In this document: positions 1 to 7,264 of the stretch, one piece after another
Numbering within the stretch: position 1 is the stretch's first letter
Layout: every line of letters begins with the position of its first letter
Origin: Candidatus Aerophobota bacterium
GTDB lineage: Bacteria > Aerophobota > Aerophobia > Aerophobales > B3-G15
Length of the DNA: 13,818 nucleotides
Reading direction: 5' to 3'
NCBI GenBank assembly: GCA_011372105.1
Contig: DRTT01000115.1
Coordinates: forward strand, 1-13,818
Notes under the pieces: model-generated
The model's database searches: none
Told to the model about the DNA's origin: nothing
Seen by the model: the letters and a program-made list of their open reading frames with translations, nothing else
Program-made: the position numbers and the translations under genes

Positions 1-2
1 CA

Positions 3-1583
3 AAACCTCTAATTGGAGTCGTAAACACGTGGAATGAGGCATCACCAGGTCATGCTCACTTAAAAGAGGTTGCCAAACATGTTAAAGCAGGGATATGGCA
101 GGCAGGTGGGACTCCTTTTGAGTTCAGTGTATTTGCCACATGCGGAAATATCGCAATTGGTACGGAAAACCTAAAGTATGAACTTGTCATAAGGGATGTC
201 CTTGCCGCATCCATAGAAATAATGGCAAAGGTACATTTATTTGACGGTCTTGTTCTGCTTTCCTCCTGTGATAATATAATCCCAGGAGAAATAATGGCTG
301 CCGAAAGGCTCAATATTCCTTCAATTATCGTAACTGGTGGTCCAATGTACCCCGGGAGATACAAGGGAAAAGTTGTTGTCACATCAGATGTTAACGAAGC
401 CGTAACTGCTCTTGGCACAGGAAAGATAACAGAAGAGGAAATTCTTGCAATGGAAAATCATGTTTGCCCTGGACCTGGAGCGTGTCCTATTCTTGGAACA
501 GCAAATACTATGCAAATTCTATCTGAAGCACTTGGTATGTCCCTCTCAGGTAGCTCCACCGTCCCTGCACAATCCTCAGAAAGACTTAGAATTGCAAAAC
601 AATCTGGTAAAAAAATAGTTGAGCTTGTTAAAAATAAAATAAAACCCTCGGACATTATTACAGAAAAGTCCTTAAGAAATGCTGTTATGGTAGATATAGC
701 TATAGGAGGCTCTACAAACGCAATTCTTCATATTCTCGCCTTTGCCAATGAACTTGGAATTAAGTTCGATCTTGAAATATTTGATGAGTATAGTAAGAAA
801 ATTCCCTGTATATGTAATGTGAAACCAAACGGTAAATACACAGTTGTAGACCTGCACTTTGCAGGAGGGGTACCTGCTGTAATGAGAGAACTCCAGGATT
901 TTCTTTTTCTTGATTGCATGACTGTTGATGGAAAAACTTTAAAAGAGAATCTTTCTAAATTTAAAGGAAAAGTTGATAGAAAAATAATATACCCTATTAC
1001 CAAACCTCTAACCAAAGAAGGGGGACTTGCTATTTTAAAGGGAAATCTTGCTCCCAACGGAGCAATAGTTAGAACAACAGCAATGTCAAAAGAAATGCTA
1101 AAATTCAAAGGTCCGGCAAGAGTTTTCAATGGGGATCAGGAAGCGTATGATGCTCTGAGGAAAAATATGATTCACGAGGGAGAGGTAATTGTGGTAAGAT
1201 ATGAAGGGCCAAAGGGAGCTCCTGGAATGAAAGAGGTTATGCTCTCGTGCGATGCGTTAGTTGCACTTGGGCTTGACAGAAAAGTGGCCCTAATTACAGA
1301 TGGAAGATTCTCTGGATTTAATAGAGGTCCCATAATAGGTCACATATCTCCTGAGGCAATGGAAGGTGGACCAATTGCGCTCTTGAAAAATGGAGACATC
1401 ATAGAGATAAATATACCGGAGAGAAAACTCAGTGTTAATCTAACAGAAGAGGAAATGAAAGAAAGGCGTAAAAATTGGTCTCCGCCACCGCCAAAGGTAA
1501 AAAATGGTATTTTAAAAATATATGCCAAACTTACCGACCCACCTGAAAAGGGAGCTGCAATAAACACTCGAGAAATAAGATAA
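3..1583 (+). CDS. IlvD/Edd-family dehydratase, atypical paralogue (5' partial)
   Basis: The frame is open from base 3 at the left edge; 526 residues are visible and about 30 are probably missing, since family members are around 555 aa. The ATG at 222 is internal, because upstream codons still encode conserved family sequence. The family removes water from 2,3-dihydroxy acids or sugar acids using an Fe-S cluster and Mg2+. Family signatures seen: [13 protein letters not shown] near the N-terminus, CPGPGACP (visible 155-162), [43 protein letters not shown] and a C-terminal YAKL. Candidate cluster cysteines are C47, C89 and C161. Two core motifs are altered: usual CDGIAMG reads CGNIAIG (bases 141-161), and usual CDK, whose lysine is carbamylated in solved relatives, reads CDN (bases 267-275). 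The family is certain. Branched-chain amino acid synthesis as the role is doubtful, because the active site is altered and no ilv gene is nearby. It heads a redox gene cluster, so a catabolic dehydratase is more likely. Confidence 0.85.
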   Translation, partial: KPLIGVVNTWNEASPGHAHLKEVAKHVKAGIWQAGGTPFEFSVFATCGNIAIGTENLKYELVIRDVLAASIEIMAKVHLFDGLVLLSSCDNIIPGEIMAAERLNIPSIIVTGGPMYPGRYKGKVVVTSDVNEAVTALGTGKITEEEILAMENHVCPGPGACPILGTANTMQILSEALGMSLSGSSTVPAQSSERLRIAKQSGKKIVELVKNKIKPSDIITEKSLRNAVMVDIAIGGSTNAILHILAFANELGIKFDLEIFDEYSKKIPCICNVKPNGKYTVVDLHFAGGVPAVMRELQDFLFLDCMTVDGKTLKENLSKFKGKVDRKIIYPITKPLTKEGGLAILKGNLAPNGAIVRTTAMSKEMLKFKGPARVFNGDQEAYDALRKNMIHEGEVIVVRYEGPKGAPGMKEVMLSCDALVALGLDRKVALITDGRFSGFNRGPIIGHISPEAMEGGPIALLKNGDIIEINIPERKLSVNLTEEEMKERRKNWSPPPPKVKNGILKIYAKLTDPPEKGAAINTREIR

Positions 1584-1611
1584 AGAAAAATTTAACTTTT
1601 AAAAGGTAGCC

Positions 1612-1890
1612 ATGGAAAGAAAAGTTATAATTTGTAGATGCGAAGAGGTTACAGAAGAAGAGATAAGAGAGGCTATTAGAAAATTTAACCTTAAAACAGT
1701 TGACGAAGTCAAAAGAGTAACACGTGCTGGAATGGGCTTATGTCAGGGGAGAACATGTGGACCTTTGATAGAGAGGATAATAGCTGAGGAAAATAAAAAA
1801 ATAAGCAAAGTGCAGCCTTTCAGTAAACGTCCTCCTGTAAGACCTGTTAAAATAGGACTTTTAGCCGGAAAAGAAGGAGAAATTAATTGA
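1612..1890 (+). CDS. BFD-like [2Fe-2S] protein, small subunit of a dehydrogenase complex
   Basis: A 92-residue protein with the BFD-like (Fer2_BFD) cysteine pattern: C8-x-C10 followed by C44-x4-C49 inside MGLCQGRTCG. These should bind one [2Fe-2S] cluster. In proline/hydroxyproline dehydrogenase complexes such a domain is either a small separate subunit or the C-terminal part of the HcnB/alpha subunit. The tail PFSKRPPVRPVKIG resembles the end of such HcnB-type proteins, so this looks like that domain as its own gene. It is probably cytoplasmic, as no signal peptide is seen. ATG 1612 follows AAAAGG at 1601-1606 and lies 28 bp after the dehydratase gene. Its stop overlaps the next start by 4 bp (TTGA), implying translational coupling. 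The family is sure; the partner subunits are inferred from gene order. Confidence 0.88.
   Translation: MERKVIICRCEEVTEEEIREAIRKFNLKTVDEVKRVTRAGMGLCQGRTCGPLIERIIAEENKKISKVQPFSKRPPVRPVKIGLLAGKEGEIN
1874..1889 (+). promoter_or_regulatory. Shine-Dalgarno and TTG start of the DAO-family gene
   Basis: AAGGAGA (1874-1880) stands 6 bases before TTG 1887-1889. The same TTG overlaps the TGA of the upstream BFD-like gene. No in-frame ATG lies near the conserved N-terminal beta strand, so TTG is the start. Confidence 0.75.
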
Positions 1891-3089
1891 ACAAAGTAGT
1901 GGATGTTGTTATTATAGGGGCAGGAGTTATAGGCTGTTCTATAGCGTATAACCTGGCAAAAAAAGGAGTAAAAGTGGCTGTAGTAGAGAAAAAAATAGGG
2001 TTATCCTTTGGTGCCTCTGGAACAAACCATGGTGGCTGTCCTCTCCAACTTTTTGAACCACCTGTGTTAGAGCTTGCAAGAGAGAGTATTAAACTATACA
2101 AAGATTTATCAGACCAGATAGGATACGACGTTGAATATGAAAATGTAGGTTCTCTCGTTTGCAGTGTTAACGAAAAACAGTATCCGGATATAGAAAAACA
2201 CTTTCGCAAAAAAAAGGAAGAAGGAATAAATGTTCATCTAATAGAGGGGAAAAAACTGAGAGAAATGGAACCTACCTTAGGGAAAGATGTAGTGGTTGGA
2301 GTAGAGGAATGGGAAAGCTGTACAGTAAATCCCTTCAAGGTAAACTATGGATTTGCCTATGCGGCAAAAAAGTTAGGGACAGAATTTTTCTTTTCTACTG
2401 AAGTGAAGAAAATGGAAATAAAAAAGGGAGAAATTGTCTCCATTGTTACAGAAAGTGAAAAAATAAAACCTCGCTTTGTTGTCAATGCTGCAGGAGCGTG
2501 GTCTTGTAAAGTCGGGGAAATGGCTGGCATCACCGTACCCATTATACCAAGAAAAGGGCAAATTATAGTAACAGAATCTGTTCCACTTAATAAAAGATGG
2601 AGACAAATTTCAGATGCTGACTATCTAACCACCGCTTTTAATTTAGAAGCTGTAAAAAAATCTAAAGATCCGAGAATAAAACTCGGAGTTGCTGGAGTTT
2701 TCGTACAGGAAAACACCGGTAACTGGACTATAGGAAGTAGTAGAGAATTTGCAGGTTACGATAATAAAGTAACCATAACTACAGTAAGGCATATTGCAAA
2801 AAGGGCTATTAAATTCATACCAAAACTTAAAGAGATAAATTGCATCAGGATATTTGCCGGATTAAGGCCATTTTGTTACATAGATGGTCTTCCCATCATA
2901 AGCAAGGTAGAAAATCCGGGAAATTTTATTTTAGCAACAGGTCACGCTGGAGAAGGAATTACGCTTGCTCCCATCACGGGAAAATTGGTATCTGAACTCA
3001 TAACAGAGGGTAAGACTTCGCTCCCAATTGAGCCCTTCAGCTTCTCCAGATTTAAAAACATCAAAAACATAAATAAAACACCTGTTTAA
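1887..3089 (+). CDS. FAD-dependent amino-acid/amine dehydrogenase, DAO family (HcnC / PDH-beta-like)
   Basis: A 400-residue DAO-family flavoprotein, usual full length. The N-terminal Rossmann motif GAGVIG (residues 11-16) is followed by the acidic residue E34 that binds the FAD ribose. VNAAGAWS (199-206), GLRPFCYIDGLPII (325-338) and GHAGEGITLAP (352-362) are the typical FAD-binding C-terminal signatures. Relatives oxidise sarcosine, glycine, D-amino acids, proline or hydroxyproline to an imine. This one should pass electrons to the neighbouring Fe-S and FAD subunits rather than to oxygen, as beta subunits of dye-linked proline dehydrogenase and HcnC do. The start is TTG at 1887, supported by AAGGAGA at 1874-1880 with 6-base spacing and by the TTGA overlap with the previous stop. 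The substrate cannot be read from sequence; sarcosine, hydroxyproline and D-amino acids are all possible. Confidence 0.88.
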   Translation: MNKVVDVVIIGAGVIGCSIAYNLAKKGVKVAVVEKKIGLSFGASGTNHGGCPLQLFEPPVLELARESIKLYKDLSDQIGYDVEYENVGSLVCSVNEKQYPDIEKHFRKKKEEGINVHLIEGKKLREMEPTLGKDVVVGVEEWESCTVNPFKVNYGFAYAAKKLGTEFFFSTEVKKMEIKKGEIVSIVTESEKIKPRFVVNAAGAWSCKVGEMAGITVPIIPRKGQIIVTESVPLNKRWRQISDADYLTTAFNLEAVKKSKDPRIKLGVAGVFVQENTGNWTIGSSREFAGYDNKVTITTVRHIAKRAIKFIPKLKEINCIRIFAGLRPFCYIDGLPIISKVENPGNFILATGHAGEGITLAPITGKLVSELITEGKTSLPIEPFSFSRFKNIKNINKTPV

Positions 3090-3106
3090 TGAAATGTTTA
3101 AGTCTC

Positions 3107-3121
3107 AAAGGGATTATGATG
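3107..3121 (+). promoter_or_regulatory. Ribosome-binding site deciding the start of the ferredoxin fusion
   Basis: AAAGGGA (3107-3113) is 5 bases before ATG 3119-3121. The alternative ATG 3089, which overlaps the preceding stop by one base, has only A/T-rich sequence upstream. It would need reinitiation after the preceding gene. Confidence 0.55.
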
Positions 3122-4006
3122 AATTATCAAGAAAAAAACAACACTCTATTACTGTGGGAAAGCAAGGGAGCCCTTTTTGAAGGAATTCCAACCCCAGCTG
3201 AACTTGAAAAAACGCCTGGTTATCCAAGTCTTCAAAGACTCTGGCAAGGTCCCTGTGCTGTAATTGAATGCATACAGGAGATTCCCTGTAATCCATGTGA
3301 GGAGGCCTGTCCACAGGGAGCTATTAAGATCGGATCTCCTATTACCAATCTCCCAAAATTAGATGAGAAAAAATGCACAGGCTGTGGAATATGTATAAGC
3401 TCCTGTCCGGGACTTGCAATTTTTGTGCTTAATTTAAATTACACAAATGACTTAGCTTTAATTTCTCTTCCCTTCGAGTTCCTGCCATTACCTAAAATTG
3501 GAGAGGAAGTAATAGCTGTAGATAGAAAAGGAGAAAAAGTGTGTAAGGGGAAAGTAGTGAAAGTTTTAAATAAACCAAAGCAGGACCACACTCCTGTTAT
3601 AAGTATTTCTATCCCAAAAAAATACGCCCTTGTTGTCAGAGGTATTTTAACCACGAAAACAAACTTTGCGAAAAACAACGAAAACAAAATGCGTATCTTA
3701 GACCACCCAATTCTGGGTAAACAAAAACCCGGAAGAGTCGTAAACATTACTGTAGATGGAAAAAAAATTAAAGCTAAAGAAGGAGAGATGATAATTGCCG
3801 CTCTCCTTGCTGCAGGTATAAAAATTAATCGCTTCACCGATAAGTACAAACAGCCAAGAGGACTTTTTTGCGGGATTGGCCAGTGTACTGATTGTGTGAT
3901 GACTGTAAATGGAGTTCCCAATACAAGAACATGTATTACACCTGTTGAAGAGGGAATGGTGATAGAAACTCAATACGGCAAAGGAAAGTGGGAGGAGAAA
4001 AATTGA
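3119..4006 (+). CDS. Fused 2x[4Fe-4S] ferredoxin / [2Fe-2S] (HcnA-like) electron-transfer subunit
   Basis: A 295-residue protein, numbered from ATG 3119. The N-terminal half is a bacterial ferredoxin module: C57-x2-C60-x3-C64-P (IPCNPCEEACP), with C51 just before it, and C86-x2-C89-x2-C92-x3-C96-P (KCTGCGICISSCP), for two [4Fe-4S] clusters. Residues 100-195 form a beta-rich linker without cysteine clusters. The C-terminal module (about 205-288) has C251-x4-C256-x2-C259-x12-C272, the plant-type-like [2Fe-2S] pattern of HcnA and the sarcosine oxidase alpha N-terminus. It probably links the two FAD subunits encoded on either side. A longer form from ATG 3089 would add MKCLSLKGIM, but only 3119 has a well-placed ribosome site (AAAGGGA 3107-3113). 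ATG 3116 is too close to that site. The 3' end overlaps the next gene by TTGA. The electron acceptor is not known. Confidence 0.85.
   Translation: MNYQEKNNTLLLWESKGALFEGIPTPAELEKTPGYPSLQRLWQGPCAVIECIQEIPCNPCEEACPQGAIKIGSPITNLPKLDEKKCTGCGICISSCPGLAIFVLNLNYTNDLALISLPFEFLPLPKIGEEVIAVDRKGEKVCKGKVVKVLNKPKQDHTPVISISIPKKYALVVRGILTTKTNFAKNNENKMRILDHPILGKQKPGRVVNITVDGKKIKAKEGEMIIAALLAAGIKINRFTDKYKQPRGLFCGIGQCTDCVMTVNGVPNTRTCITPVEEGMVIETQYGKGKWEEKN
3991..4005 (+). promoter_or_regulatory. Shine-Dalgarno and TTG start of the HcnB-like gene
   Basis: GGAGGAG (3991-3997) lies 5 bases before TTG 4003-4005. The competing GTG 3988 would place the ribosome site inside the coding region. The TTG arrangement repeats the TTGA overlap seen at 1887. 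Confidence 0.75.
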
Positions 4007-5118
4007 AAGAATATGATGTTATTGTGGTGGGAGCAGGTCCTGCCGGTCTTACCTGCAGTATTGAGGTGGCAAAAGCTGGAGCAAAGGTAGCTTTAATAGA
4101 TGAAAACAAAAAAGCCGGAGGACAACTTTTCAAACAAATACACAAATTTTTTGGATCAACTCGACAAAGAGCTGGTATAAGGGGATTTGATATTGGTAAG
4201 ATGCTTCTTGGTGAGACAGAAAAATTTGGTGTGGAAGTATTCCTTAACACAGTAGTTTTTGGTATTTTTGAAGACAAAACTGTGGGAACAATAAATAACA
4301 ATAAAAATGAAATAATTAAAGGGAAAAAGATTTTACTTGCAACAGGTGCAATTGAAAATCCTGTTGCTTTCCCAGGCTGGACTCTTCCAGGAGTGATGGG
4401 AGCAGGAGCAGCTCAAACCATGATTAATATCCACCGTGTGCTTCCAGGAAAGAAATTTATCATCCTGGGATCAGGCAATGTGGGATTAATTATCAGCTAC
4501 CAGCTTCTACAGGCTGGTGCAGAGGTGGTAGCTATAGTTGAAGCAGCACCAAAAATTGGAGGATACCAGGTCCATGCAAGTAAAATTAGAAGAGCTGGTG
4601 TGCCAATTTTTACCTCTTGCACTATTAAGGAAGCAAAAGGAGAAAAGTGGGTGGAAGAGGTTACTATTGTGAAATTAGATAGTTCATGGAAACCTATTGA
4701 AGGAACAGAAGAAACCTTAGTTACAGATTGTATTTGTATTGCTGCAGGACTTCATCCTTCTATTGAACTTGCTCAGATAGCAGGGTGCACCCTGGGATTT
4801 TTTCCTGAATTGGGCGGGCTTTTACCCCTTCATAACGAGAATATGGAAACCACGGTTGAGGGAATCTACGTTGCTGGAGATGCTGCTGGGGTTGAGGAGG
4901 CAAGCACAGCTATGGAGGAAGGAAGACTGGCAGGAGTGGATATAGCTTTGAAACTTGGCTATTTGAGCGAAGATGAAGCTAAGAGAAAAAAAGAGGAAAT
5001 CAGACAAAACCTTGTTGCTCTTCGTTCAGGACCATTTGGATACATGAGACAGAAAGCGAAATCAAACATTATACAAAAGATAAAAGAGGTTAAAAACGAA
5101 AGTAAAGGTAAAACTTAG
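4003..5118 (+). CDS. FAD/NAD(P)-dependent oxidoreductase, HcnB-like (PDH-alpha type)
   Basis: A 371-residue pyridine nucleotide-disulphide-type flavoprotein. GAGPAG (residues 10-15) binds FAD; GSGNVG (156-161) is the second dinucleotide motif; GIYVAGDAAGVEEASTAMEEG (287-307) is the closing FAD motif. GWTLPGVMGAGAAQT (125-139) is characteristic of the HcnB/opine and hydroxyproline dehydrogenase alpha branch. Unlike many relatives it has no C-terminal BFD-type [2Fe-2S] domain. That domain is encoded separately at 1612-1890. The protein should move electrons between the DAO subunit, the Fe-S subunits and a nucleotide or ferredoxin acceptor. Start choice: an in-frame GTG at 3988 exists, but GGAGGAG at 3991-3997 fits TTG 4003 with 5-base spacing and places the start next to the first beta strand. 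The overlap with the upstream stop is TTGA. Confidence 0.87.
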   Translation: MKEYDVIVVGAGPAGLTCSIEVAKAGAKVALIDENKKAGGQLFKQIHKFFGSTRQRAGIRGFDIGKMLLGETEKFGVEVFLNTVVFGIFEDKTVGTINNNKNEIIKGKKILLATGAIENPVAFPGWTLPGVMGAGAAQTMINIHRVLPGKKFIILGSGNVGLIISYQLLQAGAEVVAIVEAAPKIGGYQVHASKIRRAGVPIFTSCTIKEAKGEKWVEEVTIVKLDSSWKPIEGTEETLVTDCICIAAGLHPSIELAQIAGCTLGFFPELGGLLPLHNENMETTVEGIYVAGDAAGVEEASTAMEEGRLAGVDIALKLGYLSEDEAKRKKEEIRQNLVALRSGPFGYMRQKAKSNIIQKIKEVKNESKGKT

Positions 5119-5119
5119 A

Positions 5120-5350
5120 TTGTTAGAAATATACGATGAATTAGAAATGGAACTTGAAGAAGACCTTATTGTAAGGTCTTTGTTAGAAAAACTAATTTCG
5201 ATTTATGGGGATAATTTAAAAAAGTTAATTATTGATCCCAAAAAAGGGTATAGAGCAATAGTAATAGGTGGTGGAGAGGTAATAAAAGCAAACGAAAAAT
5301 TAAAAGACAAAAGTGAACTAACCTTACTTTTACCTGTTGCGGGTGGATAA
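5120..5350 (+). CDS. MoaD/ThiS-family small sulphur-carrier protein
   Basis: A 76-residue protein with the ubiquitin-like size and the diagnostic C-terminal Gly-Gly (LLLPVAGG, residues 69-76). MoaD and ThiS are adenylated at this glycine and carry sulphur as a thiocarboxylate. MoaD homologues are often found next to AOR-family genes, where they are thought to serve assembly of the tungsten or molybdenum pterin cofactor. That is the most likely role here, inferred from position 30 bp upstream of the AOR gene. The start is TTG 5120, one base after the preceding stop, with AAAGGT (5104-5109) as a weak ribosome site about 10 bases upstream. The N-terminal half is rich in Glu and Leu. A ThiS-type or protein-modifier role cannot be excluded. 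Confidence 0.8.
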   Translation: MLEIYDELEMELEEDLIVRSLLEKLISIYGDNLKKLIIDPKKGYRAIVIGGGEVIKANEKLKDKSELTLLLPVAGG

Positions 5351-5380
5351 ATTAAAAAATAAAAAAACAGGAGGAGAAAA

Positions 5381-7231
5381 ATGGCATCAGGTTACTGGAA
5401 TAAAGTCTTGAGAATTGATCTTACTAATAAAAAGGTTGTAAAAGAGGATGTGGAGGATAAAATCTTCAGGCTTTTTGTTGGAGGAGCAGGCTTTGGTGCA
5501 AAAATTTTGTGGGAAGAGGTTTCACCGGAAAAAGACCCCTTGCATGCTGATAACAGATTAATTTTTGCCACAGGTCCTCTCCAGGGACATCCTGTTCCAG
5601 GAGGTGCTAAATTTTCTGTAGTTTCCAAATCACCCCTCACTAATACTCAAGCAGATTCTGCTGCAGGTGCAAAGTGGGGACCTTTTCTTAAAAAAGCAGG
5701 ATATGATGCACTCATCATTCAGGGCAGGTCAGAAACTCCTGTTTATATTTATATAGATGATGATAAAGTAGAGATAAAAGATGCAAAGAGTATATGGGGA
5801 TTGGACTCTTATCAGGCTGTGGACCAAATTAGAAAAGAATTAGGAGATGAAAGAGTAAGTGTTGCCACAATAGGCCCGGCGGGCGAGAAGCTGGTAAGGA
5901 TGGCATGTATAGTGGTTGACAAACACAGTTTTGCCGGAAGATGCGGTTTGGGAGCCGTAATGGGGTCAAAAAATCTAAAAGCAGTTGCAGTAAAAGGATC
6001 CAAAAAGGTTCCTGTAGCAAATCTTTCTCTGTTAAAAGAATATAATCGCAAATATTTTAAGGAAATACATAATGCAAGTATAAAAAGTGGATTAAGACCC
6101 CACGGAACCCCTGTCTTATGTATCACCGCGGAAGGTTTCGGTGATATGCCAATTAAGTACTGGACTGGGGACACCTGGCCAGAAGGAGCTAAAAAAATTG
6201 GAGCACCAAACTACACCAATGTCCTGTCTGCAAAACCATATCCGTGCCTTTACTGTCCCATTGGCTGCCACAGGAATATTAACATAGAAGAACCCACCAA
6301 ATACAGGCTAAAAGGCATAGGGCCTGAGTATGAAACACTGGGAATGTTAGGGACAAATTTATTAATTGATGATGTAAAGGCAATCGCTGTAGCTAATGAT
6401 ATTTGCAACAAATTAGGCATAGATACAATTTCAACTGGTGCCTGTATTGGGTTTGCCATGGAATGTTATGAAAAAGGTATAATCAGCAAGAAGGATACAG
6501 GAGGGATGGAGATCAAATGGGGTGACCCTGAGATTTTAATAGAACTTGTCAAACAAATAGGAAACAAGGAAGGATTTGGTTCTATTTTCTCAGAAGGAGC
6601 ATTGAGAGCCGCCAGAAAAATTGGCAAAAACGCAGAAGAACTTGTTGCTCATGTGAAAGGTTTAGATTTTCCCGCGCATGACCCAAGAGCTTGCTGGGGT
6701 ATGATCCCGACTTACGCTACAGGAACAAGGGGTGCATGTCATATGAGGGGTGTTGAGGAAGATGTGGAAATGAGTGGTTTTTATATTCCTGAAATAGGGA
6801 TAACCAAGGAAAAAGCCCAATTCTTTAAAAGAGAAGGAAAGGCATTTCTTGCAGTGAAAATGCAGGACTACTGTGCTCTTGTTAATTCACTTGTCCTGTG
6901 TGTTTTTATGCCTGATGGGGGAGATTTAAGCTTTACTTCCATATTAAACATCTTTAATTCAATCACAGGTTGGGAATGGGATGTTCAGGAGGCTATGAAG
7001 TGTGGAGAAAGAATCTTCACTATGCAGCGTTTAATAAATTTAAGAGATGGCTATAGCAAAAAAGATGATATTCTTCCTCCAAAAATGCATGTCCCGGCTA
7101 AAAAAGGATTCAGAGCAGGGAAAGTTCCTCCAGTCGAGGAACTTATAAATGAGTATTACAGACTACGAGAGTGGGATGAGAATGGACATCCATCTAAGAG
7201 AAAACTCCAGGAACTTGATCTTGATCTGTGA
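5381..7231 (+). CDS. aor: Aldehyde:ferredoxin oxidoreductase family tungsto/molybdoenzyme
   Basis: A 616-residue protein of normal AOR length. These enzymes oxidise aldehydes to carboxylic acids with a bis-pterin W (or Mo) cofactor and one [4Fe-4S] cluster, reducing ferredoxin. Cluster cysteines are visible as C289-x2-C292-x3-C296 (PCLYCPIGC) and C507 (LVLCVF), closely matching the spacing in Pyrococcus AOR. Pterin/active-site regions include FATGPLQGHPVPGG (62-75), the AGRCGLGAVMGSKNLKA stretch (185-201), GIGPEYETLG (312-321), DFPAHDPRA (429-437) and TGTRGACHMRG (447-457). An excellent ribosome site, AGGAGGAG (5369-5376), is 4 bases from ATG 5381. The upstream MoaD-like gene supports pterin cofactor use. 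The preferred aldehyde (formaldehyde, acetaldehyde or an amino-acid-derived aldehyde) cannot be told from sequence. The metal is inferred to be W, as in most AORs. Confidence 0.93.
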   Translation: MASGYWNKVLRIDLTNKKVVKEDVEDKIFRLFVGGAGFGAKILWEEVSPEKDPLHADNRLIFATGPLQGHPVPGGAKFSVVSKSPLTNTQADSAAGAKWGPFLKKAGYDALIIQGRSETPVYIYIDDDKVEIKDAKSIWGLDSYQAVDQIRKELGDERVSVATIGPAGEKLVRMACIVVDKHSFAGRCGLGAVMGSKNLKAVAVKGSKKVPVANLSLLKEYNRKYFKEIHNASIKSGLRPHGTPVLCITAEGFGDMPIKYWTGDTWPEGAKKIGAPNYTNVLSAKPYPCLYCPIGCHRNINIEEPTKYRLKGIGPEYETLGMLGTNLLIDDVKAIAVANDICNKLGIDTISTGACIGFAMECYEKGIISKKDTGGMEIKWGDPEILIELVKQIGNKEGFGSIFSEGALRAARKIGKNAEELVAHVKGLDFPAHDPRACWGMIPTYATGTRGACHMRGVEEDVEMSGFYIPEIGITKEKAQFFKREGKAFLAVKMQDYCALVNSLVLCVFMPDGGDLSFTSILNIFNSITGWEWDVQEAMKCGERIFTMQRLINLRDGYSKKDDILPPKMHVPAKKGFRAGKVPPVEELINEYYRLREWDENGHPSKRKLQELDLDL

Positions 7232-7264
7232 AATCATCTTATTTTTATTTAGGAGAAAAAGAAA

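Noticed and set aside
222..224. ATG as the true start of the dehydratase
   Set aside because: Codons from base 3 to 221 encode conserved IlvD-family sequence in the same frame, so the gene begins before the window.
728..1129. Open frame on the minus strand inside the dehydratase gene
   Set aside because: The sense strand shows continuous family conservation; the antisense translation shows no recognisable motif.
3439..3921. Long open frame on the minus strand
   Set aside because: It lies entirely within the ferredoxin-fusion gene, has no recognisable domain or ribosome site, and the + strand frame has clear cysteine motifs.
5350..5381. Possible regulatory leader or riboswitch before AOR
   Set aside because: The gap is only 30 bases of A-rich sequence plus the ribosome-binding site; there is no room for a structured element.
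7215..7249. Possible promoter upstream of gcvPA (TTGATC repeats with a T/A-rich -10-like stretch)
   Set aside because: The TTGATC repeats are simply codons for the Leu-Asp-rich AOR C-terminus, and the -10 match is poor; operon read-through explains expression.
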